Below are positions 49,940-59,615 of a stretch of DNA of 64,000 nt, piece by piece. Both the position numbers and the translations under genes were made by a program. The stretch is from contig CANQOC010000010.1 of the NCBI GenBank assembly GCA_947625375.1, forward strand, positions 1 through 64,000. The letters are read 5' to 3'. Under the pieces are notes generated by a model. The model did no database searches, had not been told where the DNA came from, and saw only the letters and a list, made by a program, of their open reading frames with translations. This DNA is from an uncultured Clostridia bacterium. Lineage in GTDB: Bacteria; Bacillota; Clostridia; Oscillospirales; Ruminococcaceae. How positions within the stretch are numbered: position 1 is the stretch's first letter; every line of letters starts with the position of its first letter.

Positions 49940-50779
49940 TCACGCCTGCACTTCCCCCTCGAACGCAGTCTCAGCCGGGCCGGTCATACTCACGCCGAAG
50001 CCGTCCGAGATGACGATTTCGAGGTCGCCGCCGAGGAGCTTTACCGTGATTTTTTCGCCGAGCGGCGATATCCCCGTCTTAACGGCGGCGGCAGCGACCG
50101 CACATGCGCCGGTGCCGCAGGCCATCGTCTCTCCGCTCCCCCGCTCCCAAACGCGCATCGACAGCGTATGGGCGTCAATCACGTTGACGAACTCGGTGTT
50201 GACACGGTCGGGGAAAATCGCGTTATGCTCGAACTCCGGGCCGATTTTGTCGAGCGGCAGTTTTGATATATCCTCATCGGTGAATACGACAAGGTGCGGA
50301 TTTCCCATCGAGACGGCAGTCCCGCGCCATGTCCTGCCGCAGACGTCTATCGGCGCGTCAATCATCTCGGGCGAGCCGCATATCACCGGAACGCTTTTTG
50401 ACGAAAACTCCGCCTTTCCCATGTCGACGGTGACGCTTCCGACCTTTCCGTCGGAAACGTGGAGCTTAAGCGTCTTTATCCCCGCGAGGGTTTCGAGAGT
50501 GACCTCGGTCTTGTCGGTCAGACCCTTGTCATAGACGTACTTCCCGATGCAGCGCGAGCCGTTGCCGCACATTTTTCCCTCGCTTCCGTCGGCGTTGAAC
50601 ATTCTCATTCTGAAGTCGGCGACGTCGGACGGACAGATGAGAATTATCCCGTCGCCGCCAATAGAGCGCCTTCGGTCGGAAAGCCGGACGGACAGCGCCT
50701 CGGGGTCGTCGACCTTTTCTTTAAAGCAGTTAATATAAATATAGTCGTTGGCTATGCCGTGCATTTTAGTGAATTTCAT
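49940..50779 (-). CDS. dapF: Diaminopimelate epimerase
   Basis: A 279-residue cofactor-free epimerase converting LL- to meso-diaminopimelate. The two catalytic cysteines lie in the expected motifs, MCGNGSRCIGKYV and ETMACGTGACAVAAA. MHGIANDYIYIN is the conserved N-terminus. It is the last gene of the dapA-lysA-dapF operon. Confidence 0.95.
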   Translation of the reverse strand: MKFTKMHGIANDYIYINCFKEKVDDPEALSVRLSDRRRSIGGDGIILICPSDVADFRMRMFNADGSEGKMCGNGSRCIGKYVYDKGLTDKTEVTLETLAGIKTLKLHVSDGKVGSVTVDMGKAEFSSKSVPVICGSPEMIDAPIDVCGRTWRGTAVSMGNPHLVVFTDEDISKLPLDKIGPEFEHNAIFPDRVNTEFVNVIDAHTLSMRVWERGSGETMACGTGACAVAAAAVKTGISPLGEKITVKLLGGDLEIVISDGFGVSMTGPAETAFEGEVQA

Positions 50780-50788
50780 CGGTGTCTC

Positions 50789-52087
50789 CTAAATAATGTC
50801 GTTAAGAATAAGGTCGTCGAGGCTTTCGCGCTTTACGGCGAGGCGGTCGGCGCCGTTCGATATCATCACAATCGGCGGGCGCGGAATCCGGTTATAGTTC
50901 GACGCCATCGAATAGTTGTAAGCGCCGGTCGTAAGGACGGCGACGGTGTCCCCCCGCGCGATGTCGGCGGGGAAGCTGACCTCCGGCTGGACGATGTCCC
51001 CCGACTCGCAGCAGCGCCCGACGAGGTCGGCGGTGATAGTGTCCTTTGCGTCGGTCTTGTTCGCGGTGACGACGGTGTATTTAGACTGATAGAGCGCATA
51101 GCGCGGGTTGTCGGTCATTCCGCCGTCGATTGAGACATAGTTTTTATAGCCGGTAATTTTCTTGACCGAGCCGACGGTATAAAGGGTGATTCCCGCGTCG
51201 GCGACGATGCTCCGCCCCGGTTCGAGCCGAAGCGACGGAGTCTCTATTCCGAGCCTTTTCGCGGCCTCTCCGACGTGCTCCGCGACGGCCCTGATGTTCG
51301 CGGGAATGTCGATTTTCCCCTGTCCGTCGTAATATCCGACGCCGTATCCCCCGCCGAGGTCGAGGATTTTAAGCTCATGTCCGAGCTTATTTTTTATCTC
51401 CGCCATAAGTCCGAGCATTACGTCGGCGGCGCGGATAAATACGTCGGAGTCGAAGACCATCGAGCCGACGTGGCAGTGAATCCCCTCGAAGACGAGGTTT
51501 TTCTTTGACACGGCGAGCCTTGCGGCCTCGAGCGCCTGTCCGGTTTCGACGGCGATGCCGAATTTCGAGTCGACCTTTCCGGTCGCGACGGCGGCATATG
51601 TGTGCGGGTCGATTCCTGGCGTCACCCTGATGAGAATTTTCTGCTTAATCCCCGCCTCCTCGGCGATGCGGTCGAGGGCGTCGATTTCCTCGAAGTTGTC
51701 GCAGACGAAATATCCGACCCCGGCGTCGATTGCGAAGCGGATATCCGCGTCGGTCTTGTTATTTCCCTGGAAATATGCGCGCTCCATCGGGAAACCCGCC
51801 TTTTTTGCGGTATAAATCTCTCCGGCAGAGACGACGTCGGCGCCGAGTCCTTCTTCGGCGATGATTTTATATATCCCCGCGAAGCTGCAGGCCTTTGACG
51901 CGTAAATCGCCGACGACCCGGGACAGACGCAGGCGTCAAGCGCGGTCCTGTATGCCCGGCAGTTTGCGCGGATTTTTTCCTCGTCCATCAGATACAGCGG
52001 AGTGCCGTATTTTTCGGCGAGCGCGACAGTGTCGGCGCCGGCAAAAATCAGCCGCCCGCCGGTTGTGTCAAGATTGTCATATAACAT
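50789..52087 (-). CDS. lysA: Diaminopimelate decarboxylase
   Basis: A 432-residue fold-III PLP enzyme catalysing the last step of lysine synthesis. The PLP lysine lies in AIYASKACSF. HCHVGSMV, LDLGGGYGVGYY, EPGRSIVADAG and RCCESGDIV are the standard blocks. It lies between dapA and dapF with short gaps (25 and 9 bp). Confidence 0.95.
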   Translation of the reverse strand: MLYDNLDTTGGRLIFAGADTVALAEKYGTPLYLMDEEKIRANCRAYRTALDACVCPGSSAIYASKACSFAGIYKIIAEEGLGADVVSAGEIYTAKKAGFPMERAYFQGNNKTDADIRFAIDAGVGYFVCDNFEEIDALDRIAEEAGIKQKILIRVTPGIDPHTYAAVATGKVDSKFGIAVETGQALEAARLAVSKKNLVFEGIHCHVGSMVFDSDVFIRAADVMLGLMAEIKNKLGHELKILDLGGGYGVGYYDGQGKIDIPANIRAVAEHVGEAAKRLGIETPSLRLEPGRSIVADAGITLYTVGSVKKITGYKNYVSIDGGMTDNPRYALYQSKYTVVTANKTDAKDTITADLVGRCCESGDIVQPEVSFPADIARGDTVAVLTTGAYNYSMASNYNRIPRPPIVMISNGADRLAVKRESLDDLILNDII

Positions 52088-52112
52088 ATATATCCGAAAT
52101 CTCCTTGATTTA

Positions 52113-53000
52113 TCAGTGAATAAGACCCTGTTCCCTCATCAGCGCGAAGAGCTTTTCGCGGTGCTCGGGTTCGAGACGGGTCAGAGGGAGGCGAAGCTCG
52201 TCGTCGCCGAAGTCCATCTCGGCCATAGCCGCCTTTACGGGTATCGGGTTGACCTCGCAGAAGAGCGCGTCAATCAGCGGGAGGAGCTTGAGCTGTGCGT
52301 CTTTTGCGGAGGCGAAGTCGCCCTTGAAGAAGTCCTTGCAGATTTTGTCGGTCTCGGCGGGCATGAGGTTTGAAAGCACAGAAATCACGCCCTTTCCGCC
52401 GAGCGAGAGCACCGGCAGAATCTGGTTGTCGTTGCCGCTGTAGATGTCGAGGCTGTCGCCGCAGAGGGCGGCCGTCTCGGCGACCTGTGAAATATCGCCG
52501 CTCGCCTCTTTTATGCCCGAGATTTTCGGGTGCTCCGAGAGGATTTTGGCGGTGCACGGAAGGATATTGCAGCCGGTGCGCGACGGGACGTTATAGAGGA
52601 TGACCGGCTTGGTGCTTGCGTCGGCGATTGCGGTAAAGCTTGCGATAAGGCCGTTCTGGGTCGCCTTATTATAATACGGAGTGACCAAAAGGACGGCGTC
52701 CGCCCCAACGTCGCATGCAAAGCGGGTCAGCTCGATTGCGTATGCGGTGTCGTTCGAGCCGGTTCCCGCGATAACGGGGACGCGGCCGGCGGTCTTTTCG
52801 ACGGCGAAGCGAATAACCTCGCGGTGTTCGGCGTCGGTTAGGGTCGAGCCTTCTCCGGTGGTTCCGGCGGCGACGATAGCGCTTATGCCGGACCGAATCT
52901 GCCAATCAATAAGGCGTCCGAAGGATTCATAGTCGACCTTTCCGCACCTGAACGGGGTGATGATTGCGGTTGCTGCGCCGGTGAAAACGGTGGTGTTCAT
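52113..53000 (-). CDS. dapA: 4-hydroxy-tetrahydrodipicolinate synthase
   Basis: A 295-residue class I aldolase that condenses pyruvate with aspartate semialdehyde. GTTGEGSTL, PYYNKATQNGL, the catalytic tyrosine in ILYNVPSRTG and the Schiff-base lysine in GIKEASGDI are visible. It is the first gene of the lysine operon, directly behind a lysine riboswitch. Confidence 0.96.
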   Translation of the reverse strand: MNTTVFTGAATAIITPFRCGKVDYESFGRLIDWQIRSGISAIVAAGTTGEGSTLTDAEHREVIRFAVEKTAGRVPVIAGTGSNDTAYAIELTRFACDVGADAVLLVTPYYNKATQNGLIASFTAIADASTKPVILYNVPSRTGCNILPCTAKILSEHPKISGIKEASGDISQVAETAALCGDSLDIYSGNDNQILPVLSLGGKGVISVLSNLMPAETDKICKDFFKGDFASAKDAQLKLLPLIDALFCEVNPIPVKAAMAEMDFGDDELRLPLTRLEPEHREKLFALMREQGLIH

Positions 53001-53022
53001 TTTAATCTCCTTTCAGAAAACG

Positions 53023-53245
53023 AAAAGCGGAGCCGACAGGGTCTCCGCAATAATAATCACATATCTGTAAGTATTAAGCGATAGCCCTCCGCACAAAGTG
53101 CGACAGCGAAGCGGCTGTTAATCCGCTGCGCCGAATCGCCCCGCCTGCCGAATCGGGACGTTCTCGGCGGCTGCCCCTTTCCGCGGGGTCCGCATCGGCA
53201 TACGTCGACCCCGGTACTGATGGCACACCGCGCCTCTATCAGTTA
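53023..53245 (-). ncRNA. Lysine riboswitch with terminator
   Basis: On the minus strand the aptamer begins TGATAGAGGCGCGG, contains CAGTACC, GGAAAGGGGCAGCCGCCGAG and ACAGCC..GCTGTC, and closes with GGAGGGCTATCG near 53080. These are the conserved L-box blocks in the correct order. A terminator hairpin (GCGGAG...CTCCGC, 53027-53048) followed by TTTT comes just before dapA. Lysine would trigger termination. Confidence 0.92.
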
Positions 53246-53250
53246 AGGGA

Positions 53251-53279
53251 AGTATAGCATATATTTAGGAGGTTGTCAA
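53251..53279 (-). promoter_or_regulatory. Promoter of the lysine operon
   Basis: On the minus strand TTGACA, 17 bp, TATACT. Confidence 0.82.
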
Positions 53280-53349
53280 GGGGGATACTCCATGGGGAGT
53301 ATCCATTTCGCGCACATTTTTCACAATTTAAAACCGTCGCCGAAGTCGA

Positions 53350-53394
53350 CACCTCTAACCTCTGACATCTGACTTCTAACTTCTGTCTTCTAAT
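53350..53394. repeat. Heptamer repeat tract
   Basis: TCTAACC, TCTGACA, TCTGACT, TCTAACT, TCTGTCT units in tandem, as between the other genes listed. Confidence 0.65.
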
Positions 53395-53420
53395 GTGGTC
53401 TTGGTCACACCCCCTCCGCC

Positions 53421-53449
53421 TTGACTTTTTCCCTCCCAAATGGTATACT
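53421..53449 (+). promoter_or_regulatory. Promoter of the GH13 gene
   Basis: TTGACT, 17 bp, TATACT. Confidence 0.8.
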
Positions 53450-53480
53450 ATCGCGGAAAAAGCGAAAAGGAGAGATTTTG

Positions 53481-54794
53481 ATGTGGGCATATGAAAGCGT
53501 GTTCTACCAGATTTACCCGCTCGGGTTCTGCGGGGCGCCGTTCGAGAACGACGGAGTGCTTGAACACCGCATACTTAAAATAAAGGACTGGATTCCGCAC
53601 ATAAAGCGGCTCGGCGCAAACGCGGTCTATTTCTGTCCCGTGTTCGAGTCGGATACACACGGCTACAACACCCGCGACTACCGCCTGATTGACCGCAGAC
53701 TCGGCACAAACGACGACTTCCGCGAGGTCTGCGCCGCGCTTCATGAAAACGGTATCCGGGTCGTGCTCGACGGCGTCTTCAATCACGTCGGACGCGGCTT
53801 CGGGCCTTTTGTTGATGTCATAAAAAACCGCGAAAACTCGCGGTATATCGGCTGGTTCAACCGAATCGAGCTCGGCGGAAATTCAAACTATAACGACGGC
53901 CTTTGGTATGAAGGCTGGGAGGGGAATTATGACCTTGTGAAGCTGAATCTGCGCAACGGCGAGGTCGTCGACTATATCCTCCAAAGCGTAAAACAGTGGG
54001 TCGACGAGTTCGACATCGACGGACTGAGGCTCGACGTCGCCTACTGTCTCGACGAGAATTTTTTAAGACGTCTCCGTGAATACACTTCGTCGCTCAAACC
54101 CGACTTTTTCCTCCTCGGCGAAATGCTCCACGGCGACTATAACCGCCTGATGAACGACCAAATGCTTCACTCCGCGACAAATTACGAGTGCTATAAAGGG
54201 CTTTACAGCAGCTTCAACAGCATGAATATGTTCGAGATAAATCACTCGCTGATGAGGCAGTTCGGCCCGGAAAATTGGACTCTTTATAAAGGCAAGCACC
54301 TACTGAGCTTTGTCGACAATCACGACGTAACCCGCGTCGCGAGTATTCTTACGAACCCCAAGCACCTGAAGCTGATTTACGCGATTGAATTCGGCATGCC
54401 GGGAATCCCCTGTGTCTACTACGGCAGCGAGTGGGGCGCCAAGGCGGACAAGCGCGAGGGCGACCCGGCGCTCCGCCCCTGTTTCGACGCGCCGGTCTGG
54501 AACGGCCTCTGCGAATTTATCCGAAGGCTCGCCGAGGCAAAGAAGGCGTCGGAAGCGCTTAATTACGGCTCATTCCGCTCGGTCCTGCTGACGAACCGCC
54601 AGTGCATTTTCGAGCGCAAAACCGACCGCGAGCGGGTGCTCGTCGCAATCAACGCAGACTCCGAGCCGTTCGCTGCGCACTTCGACGCCGGCTGCGGCCG
54701 CGCGGTCGACCTCATCACCGGCGACCCTCACGACTTCGGCGGCGGCAGCACCCTCCCGCCCTACTCCGCCGCGTTCTGGAAGATGGAGAGGTAA
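53481..54794 (+). CDS. GH13 alpha-amylase-family glycosidase
   Basis: A 437-residue cytoplasmic alpha-glucan hydrolase. The conserved GH13 regions are VVLDGVFNHVG, nucleophile D185 in GLRLDVA, acid/base E214 in LLGEML and transition-state D282 in FVDNHDVTR. It has no signal peptide and no N-terminal starch-binding domain, so it probably works on imported maltodextrins. AAAAGGAGAG precedes ATG 53481. A short C-terminal beta domain closes the protein. Confidence 0.93.
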   Translation: MWAYESVFYQIYPLGFCGAPFENDGVLEHRILKIKDWIPHIKRLGANAVYFCPVFESDTHGYNTRDYRLIDRRLGTNDDFREVCAALHENGIRVVLDGVFNHVGRGFGPFVDVIKNRENSRYIGWFNRIELGGNSNYNDGLWYEGWEGNYDLVKLNLRNGEVVDYILQSVKQWVDEFDIDGLRLDVAYCLDENFLRRLREYTSSLKPDFFLLGEMLHGDYNRLMNDQMLHSATNYECYKGLYSSFNSMNMFEINHSLMRQFGPENWTLYKGKHLLSFVDNHDVTRVASILTNPKHLKLIYAIEFGMPGIPCVYYGSEWGAKADKREGDPALRPCFDAPVWNGLCEFIRRLAEAKKASEALNYGSFRSVLLTNRQCIFERKTDRERVLVAINADSEPFAAHFDAGCGRAVDLITGDPHDFGGGSTLPPYSAAFWKMER

Positions 54795-54798
54795 AAGC

Positions 54799-54830
54799 AA
54801 AAACGGATATCCCGGGGGTATCCGTTTTAA
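54799..54830. terminator. Bidirectional terminator between GH13 and DUF262 genes
   Basis: AAAACGGATA...TATCCGTTTT with A and T runs on the two sides, between converging genes. Confidence 0.85.
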
Positions 54831-54834
54831 TTAT

Positions 54835-56658
54835 TTATTCAAACATTTCGGTATTCCAGATTAGGCGGAAGAGCTGGGACAAAAGGTGCACCCGCGAAGC
54901 GATTTCGGTCTTGCCGAATTTATCGAACGGCTTAAAATCAAGGTTATTTTCGGCGATAAATTTTTTGAACTTCGGGTTATTCTGATACGCCTGATTTCCG
55001 AGGGACTCGGTATAAATATTGCCCTCGTTAGAACAGTATTTTGTGAGCTTATATGAATACACCGAGTCGCTCAGGCTCGCGTTAATGCTCTTATGAAGCA
55101 GCAAAAGCGCTCCGATGTTGTTTCGCCAGCGGCGGAAATCCTCTTGGTCGGAATATTCGTCGGTAAACCATTCATAGTGGTCGGTGATGATGTGCTCAAT
55201 CTCAAACGGATTCTTTGTGGCGGTGTTCATATAGTCGCAATATCCCGACGCAACCCCGGTCTGTTCCTCGATATATCCCGTAACGCGAGCAAGCATATGT
55301 TTTATGTATTTCTTCGTAAAGCTGCTGAGTCTCAGCTCCGAAAGTGCTTCTGTCGGACTTAGTCCGAGACCGTCATACTGTGCCTTCAGCCGCGCTTTAA
55401 GCTCGTCAACCGTACAGCGGCGTATGTTCTTGGTCACGTTAAACACATAGTTCTTTATTGTGCTGTAGTCGACGGATTTATAGTTCGCGACCCTTGTGAT
55501 TATAAGCAGGTCGATGAACCTCGCCGCAAGGTTCATTTTTTCCGTGATTACCGCCCAAGAGTCGTCAAAACAAATCGGCGCCATCAGCAGCTGCGGCTGG
55601 AAGGTGAAGTTTACCTGTGCGTTATAATAGATATATTTCGTCTGCTCCGCGAAGGTTTTTTCAGCCTCACGGATTTTCATATATACGTCGGCAAACTTTG
55701 AAAACCGCATGATAAAGCTTTCAAAGTCGTCCGCAGAGAAAAGTCCGAGCTTTTCGCGCTCGTCTCTCACCCACTTGTGAAACGCGCCGCCGATGATGTC
55801 AAAATCCTGATTCACCGCGCCCGCCTTTGTGTCGCGGATTGTCTCGGCATACTGCGCCCTGAGCCACGCTTTGATAAATGTTTCGTCGCCCTTGTCGTCG
55901 TCCTTTTTAAGCAAAAGAACCTTTTCCTTCCAGACACCGTTGAGCTTTTCTCTCTCACGGTCGTCCTTGATTTCGGAGAGAAGATATCCCTTGAGCATTT
56001 CGGTGGACGTAAGACTTAGTCCTCGGTCGTTCATGGTCACAAAAACCTTGTGCGCGTCCTGTTCCGTCGTCGCGACAATTTCGATGAAAAACACCTTTTC
56101 GGCGAGCCAGTCGCAGAAGTGCAGAAGCATTTCGTCGGTGATGTCGTCAGTCGGAAAAAGGTCGATTATGTCGTTATATCTGCCGTAAAGATTTTTAACC
56201 GATTCTCCTGCGTCGGTAACATCAAAAGTTCGATCGTTAAAAATCGCGTCCATACAGTCATATCTGTCCTCGACGTTGATATTAAAGGACTTTGTGCCGT
56301 ATGCCTCCGAAAAAATCATCTGTTCAATAACGCTGTAGCTCTTCCCGAGCGCACGGAGACGGTTGTTGAGATAAATAAGGAGGAGGGTGAGCGACGAAAA
56401 GCGCTGCTGACCGTCGATAATGGCGTTCTCCCTTCCCGCAAGGACAACCGAACCCATGAAATACGCGCCGTAATCCTGAACCTTAAGACGGCTGTCGCCC
56501 GGAGTATAACAGTCCAAAAATTCGGACGTAAGGTCGTCAATCAGCTCTTCGATGTGCTTTCTCTGCCACATATATTCGCGCTGATAATAGTGAATTGAAT
56601 ACTTTGTGTTCTGCAAAAGCTGTTTAAGGCTCTTCGGCGAGCCGTCAATCTTTTTCAT
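54835..56658 (-). CDS. DUF262/DUF1524 (GmrSD-like) defence nuclease
   Basis: A 607-residue protein. The N-terminal DUF262 domain (ParB-like NTPase fold) shows YQREYMWQ and the signature DGQQRFSSLTLL. The C-terminal DUF1524-type HNH region shows FEIEHIITDHYEW and later NNIGALLLLHKSINASL. This is the single-chain architecture of GmrSD type IV restriction enzymes, which cut modified phage DNA. ATG 56658 follows GGAGGTACTT. It sits between unrelated housekeeping genes. The defence role follows from the family and is not shown directly. Confidence 0.85.
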   Translation of the reverse strand: MKKIDGSPKSLKQLLQNTKYSIHYYQREYMWQRKHIEELIDDLTSEFLDCYTPGDSRLKVQDYGAYFMGSVVLAGRENAIIDGQQRFSSLTLLLIYLNNRLRALGKSYSVIEQMIFSEAYGTKSFNINVEDRYDCMDAIFNDRTFDVTDAGESVKNLYGRYNDIIDLFPTDDITDEMLLHFCDWLAEKVFFIEIVATTEQDAHKVFVTMNDRGLSLTSTEMLKGYLLSEIKDDREREKLNGVWKEKVLLLKKDDDKGDETFIKAWLRAQYAETIRDTKAGAVNQDFDIIGGAFHKWVRDEREKLGLFSADDFESFIMRFSKFADVYMKIREAEKTFAEQTKYIYYNAQVNFTFQPQLLMAPICFDDSWAVITEKMNLAARFIDLLIITRVANYKSVDYSTIKNYVFNVTKNIRRCTVDELKARLKAQYDGLGLSPTEALSELRLSSFTKKYIKHMLARVTGYIEEQTGVASGYCDYMNTATKNPFEIEHIITDHYEWFTDEYSDQEDFRRWRNNIGALLLLHKSINASLSDSVYSYKLTKYCSNEGNIYTESLGNQAYQNNPKFKKFIAENNLDFKPFDKFGKTEIASRVHLLSQLFRLIWNTEMFE

Positions 56659-56672
56659 AAGTACCTCCAAAA

Positions 56673-58040
56673 TCAGTTTATGTCAGCCGGGTGATGCGAA
56701 TTTATAAGTTGGACGACGGTCTCCACATGGCACGTCCTCGGGAACATGTCCGCCGGGCAGGCCTTGACGGGCGTGTAACCCGCGTCGGCAAAGGCTTTGA
56801 CGTCGCGCGCGGCGGTCGCTGGATTGCAGGAAATCATCACGACGCGGGACGGCGACATCGCAGTCACGGCGGCGATTGTTGCGCCATCGCTGCCTTTTCG
56901 CGGCGGGTCAAGGAAGATTACGTCGGGTGATTCTCGATTTCTGAGAAGCATGTTAGCGACCGCTCCGGCGTCGCCGCAGATGAATTCGGCGTTGGCGATT
57001 CCGTTGAGCCTCGCGTTAATTTTTGCATTCTCGACAGCATCGGGAACGACCTCGACTCCGATAATCCTCTTAACTTTTTTTGCGACCGAAAGACCGATGG
57101 TTCCGGCGCCGCAATAGAGGTCGAGAACGGTCTCGAAATCGCGCAAATCCGCGTATTCCGCGGCCTTTCGGTAGACAAGCTCGGCGGCCTCGGTGTTGAC
57201 CTGATAAAAGCTCTTCGCCGACAGCTCGACGTCAATTCCGCAGATGGTGTCGCGGATTTTTCCGCTGCCGACAAGGGGTATCTCGCGGTCGCCGAGTATG
57301 ACGTTCGTGTCGCTCGGATTGATATTTACCACAACCGACTTAACATCAGGAATTTTTTTGCATAATTGGTTGGCAAGGTCACGGTAAACGGCGTCAAAGC
57401 GGCTTAAAACAAGGCAAATCATGACTTCATGACTGTAAAATCCGCGGCGGAGGTAGATATGCCTGAGACAACCCTCATGTGTCGCTTCATCGTAGACCGA
57501 AAGCTTGCGCGAAGTCACAAAATTGATGATTTCTCCTGTAATTTCGGAGAAGATTTCCGGTTCGAGACGACAGTCCGCGCAGGGAATCACGCGGTGGGAG
57601 CGCGGTGAATAGAAACCGCAGACCGGCCTTCCGTCCTGAATCGCGACCGGAATCTGTGCCTTGTTGCGATAGCGCTCGGCCCTGCCGGTCGAGATTATCG
57701 GCTCGATTTCGATGCTCAGTCCTCCGATGCGCTCGAATGCGTCGCGGACAAAACTCTCCTTTGCAGAAAGCTCGGCGGCATAGTCGATATGTCGGAAAGA
57801 ACAGCCTCCGCAGCGGCCGAACGCGTCGCAGCCGGGGTCAATCCGAAGCGCCGACGGCTCGAAAATTTCCTCGACCTTCGCATAGGCATACGTCTTCTGA
57901 ACCTTGAGAATCCGTGCGAGAACGGTGTCGCCCGGGGCAGTGCCGCGGACGAAAACCGCCATGCCGCCGGACCGTCCGACGCCGCAGCCTTCGTTAGTCA
58001 GGCTATCAATTTTCAGCGTAATCAGCTCGTTCTTTTCCAT
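56673..58040 (-). CDS. rlmD: 23S rRNA (uracil-5)-methyltransferase, RlmD/RlmCD type
   Basis: A 455-residue TrmA-family enzyme. A TRAM domain (about 1-60) precedes an iron-sulfur cluster site, with Cys in CDAFGRCGGCSF and CADC. The SAM motif is VLDLYCGAGTIGLSVA, and the catalytic cysteine lies in MISCNPATAARD. It methylates uridine in 23S rRNA. The exact target uridine cannot be told, and in Gram-positives one enzyme may serve two sites. It ends 15 bp before the DUF262 gene start. Confidence 0.9.
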   Translation of the reverse strand: MEKNELITLKIDSLTNEGCGVGRSGGMAVFVRGTAPGDTVLARILKVQKTYAYAKVEEIFEPSALRIDPGCDAFGRCGGCSFRHIDYAAELSAKESFVRDAFERIGGLSIEIEPIISTGRAERYRNKAQIPVAIQDGRPVCGFYSPRSHRVIPCADCRLEPEIFSEITGEIINFVTSRKLSVYDEATHEGCLRHIYLRRGFYSHEVMICLVLSRFDAVYRDLANQLCKKIPDVKSVVVNINPSDTNVILGDREIPLVGSGKIRDTICGIDVELSAKSFYQVNTEAAELVYRKAAEYADLRDFETVLDLYCGAGTIGLSVAKKVKRIIGVEVVPDAVENAKINARLNGIANAEFICGDAGAVANMLLRNRESPDVIFLDPPRKGSDGATIAAVTAMSPSRVVMISCNPATAARDVKAFADAGYTPVKACPADMFPRTCHVETVVQLINSHHPADIN

Positions 58041-58124
58041 ATCTTCCGCCTTAGAATTATTGATGTATCGTCATATTCGGCGATTCTCGGAAATCGGGAA
58101 TATCCGTCATATCGTTTAACTATA

Positions 58125-59597
58125 TTACTGCTCCGCAAGAATCTTTTCGAGGCGCAGCTTCGCCTCCGTCTTTCGTGGGAGGACAGTTTCGTTAAACCTC
58201 TTTATATATTCGAGGGGGTATTTTGGGTTATAGATTCGCTCGATTTTTGCGTCGCCCGCAACGAGCTTAGTCGAGCCGCCTGCGCCGACGGCGATGACCG
58301 TCTGGACCTCTTCCATCATGTTGACGTTATAAATTCCGACCGCGTTATCCCGCATCCAGCCAACGTTTTCGAGGTTTCCAACCTGGTTTTTCTGACGGTA
58401 GAGGTAGTAGGGCACATAGCCCGTGGAGGTCAGTTTTTCGGTTGAGCTGTTTATCATTTCCGACGCGGTCACGGCGTCCGAAACAGCGTCGCTGTCCTGA
58501 ATCAGATCCGCCGCTCGCTTAACCGAAAGCGCATGAACGGTGATATTGGCGGGTTTGAGCGCTATGACCCTGTCCACCGTCGACGCATACCCATACGGGG
58601 TATCTGTCGGGAGTCCGGCAATCAGGTCGACGTTAATCGCCTTGAAGCCGGTCTTTTCGGCAAGCTCGTATGCCCCAAAAAACTGCTCCACAGTGTGCTT
58701 CCGGCCGATTGCCTCGAGGACGCCGGGGACGAGCGTCTGCGGGTTGACGCTTATCCTGTCCGCACCGAGTTGTTTAATCACATGAAGCTTTTCGGCGGTC
58801 ACGGTATCCGGTCTTCCCGCCTCGACGGTATACTCGCGAAGCCGCGATAAATCGAACTTTGCACGGATTTTCTCCATCAGCAAAGCAAGCTGTTCGGCGG
58901 TCAGCGAGGTCGGCGTTCCGCCCCCGAAATAGACGGTATCGAGGACGAGGCCGAGGTCGGAAAATACCCCCGCGGCGGCGTCGAGCTCGTCGCAGAGCAG
59001 CCGCACATAGTCGGGCATCAGCCGCCCGAACTGCGCCACCGTCTGCGACACAAACGAGCAGTAGGAGCACCGCGACGGGCAGAACGGAATCGACACATAG
59101 AGCGACGCGCCTCGCTTCGGAAGACTTTTGAGCGCCTCGGATTGTGCGTCGGCGGTCGCAATCGCGAGGCGGGATTTCTCCTCGCTGACGTAGTATTGCT
59201 CCGCCAAAAAGCGCGATATTTCGCCGTTTGTGAGACCTTTTGCGCGAAGACGGTAAATCAGCTTAACCGGTCTGACTCCGGTCAGCATACCCCACCGGGG
59301 GTATATTCCGGTCAGCTCCCGCAGGGACAGGAACAGCAGCCGGCAGATTGCCCTTTCGGCGTCGGAGTCCGAAAAACCGGACTCGAGCGTCAGCTGCTTT
59401 TCAAGCGTTTTATCCCCTATTCTCACGACCGAAATAACGCAGCCCTGATTCAGCTCAAGCAGCGCAAAATCGCCGTCCGGATAGCTTGACGGCGCGGTTG
59501 TCATGTTCACAAAACCGAAGCGGCGGACGGGGAAAAACAGCTTTATCACCGCTTCGGTCTCATATTTAAACTCGTTACTTATCAGGAGGACCGTCAT
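58125..59597 (-). CDS. hemZ: Coproporphyrinogen dehydrogenase HemZ-like radical SAM protein
   Basis: A 490-residue radical SAM protein. About 160 N-terminal residues typical of HemZ precede the cluster motif CPSRCSYCSF. YFGGGTPTSL, SVNPQTLVPGVLEAIGRKH and DLIAGLPTDT are shared with the HemN/HemW group. HemZ proteins are named for heme synthesis, but in clostridia without heme genes they may have another role. ATG 59597 has AGGAATT upstream. The recJ-rel-MBL-hemZ order is common in clostridia. Confidence 0.9.
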   Translation of the reverse strand: MTVLLISNEFKYETEAVIKLFFPVRRFGFVNMTTAPSSYPDGDFALLELNQGCVISVVRIGDKTLEKQLTLESGFSDSDAERAICRLLFLSLRELTGIYPRWGMLTGVRPVKLIYRLRAKGLTNGEISRFLAEQYYVSEEKSRLAIATADAQSEALKSLPKRGASLYVSIPFCPSRCSYCSFVSQTVAQFGRLMPDYVRLLCDELDAAAGVFSDLGLVLDTVYFGGGTPTSLTAEQLALLMEKIRAKFDLSRLREYTVEAGRPDTVTAEKLHVIKQLGADRISVNPQTLVPGVLEAIGRKHTVEQFFGAYELAEKTGFKAINVDLIAGLPTDTPYGYASTVDRVIALKPANITVHALSVKRAADLIQDSDAVSDAVTASEMINSSTEKLTSTGYVPYYLYRQKNQVGNLENVGWMRDNAVGIYNVNMMEEVQTVIAVGAGGSTKLVAGDAKIERIYNPKYPLEYIKRFNETVLPRKTEAKLRLEKILAEQ

Positions 59598-59615
59598 CAC
59601 AAATTCCTCTTTTCG

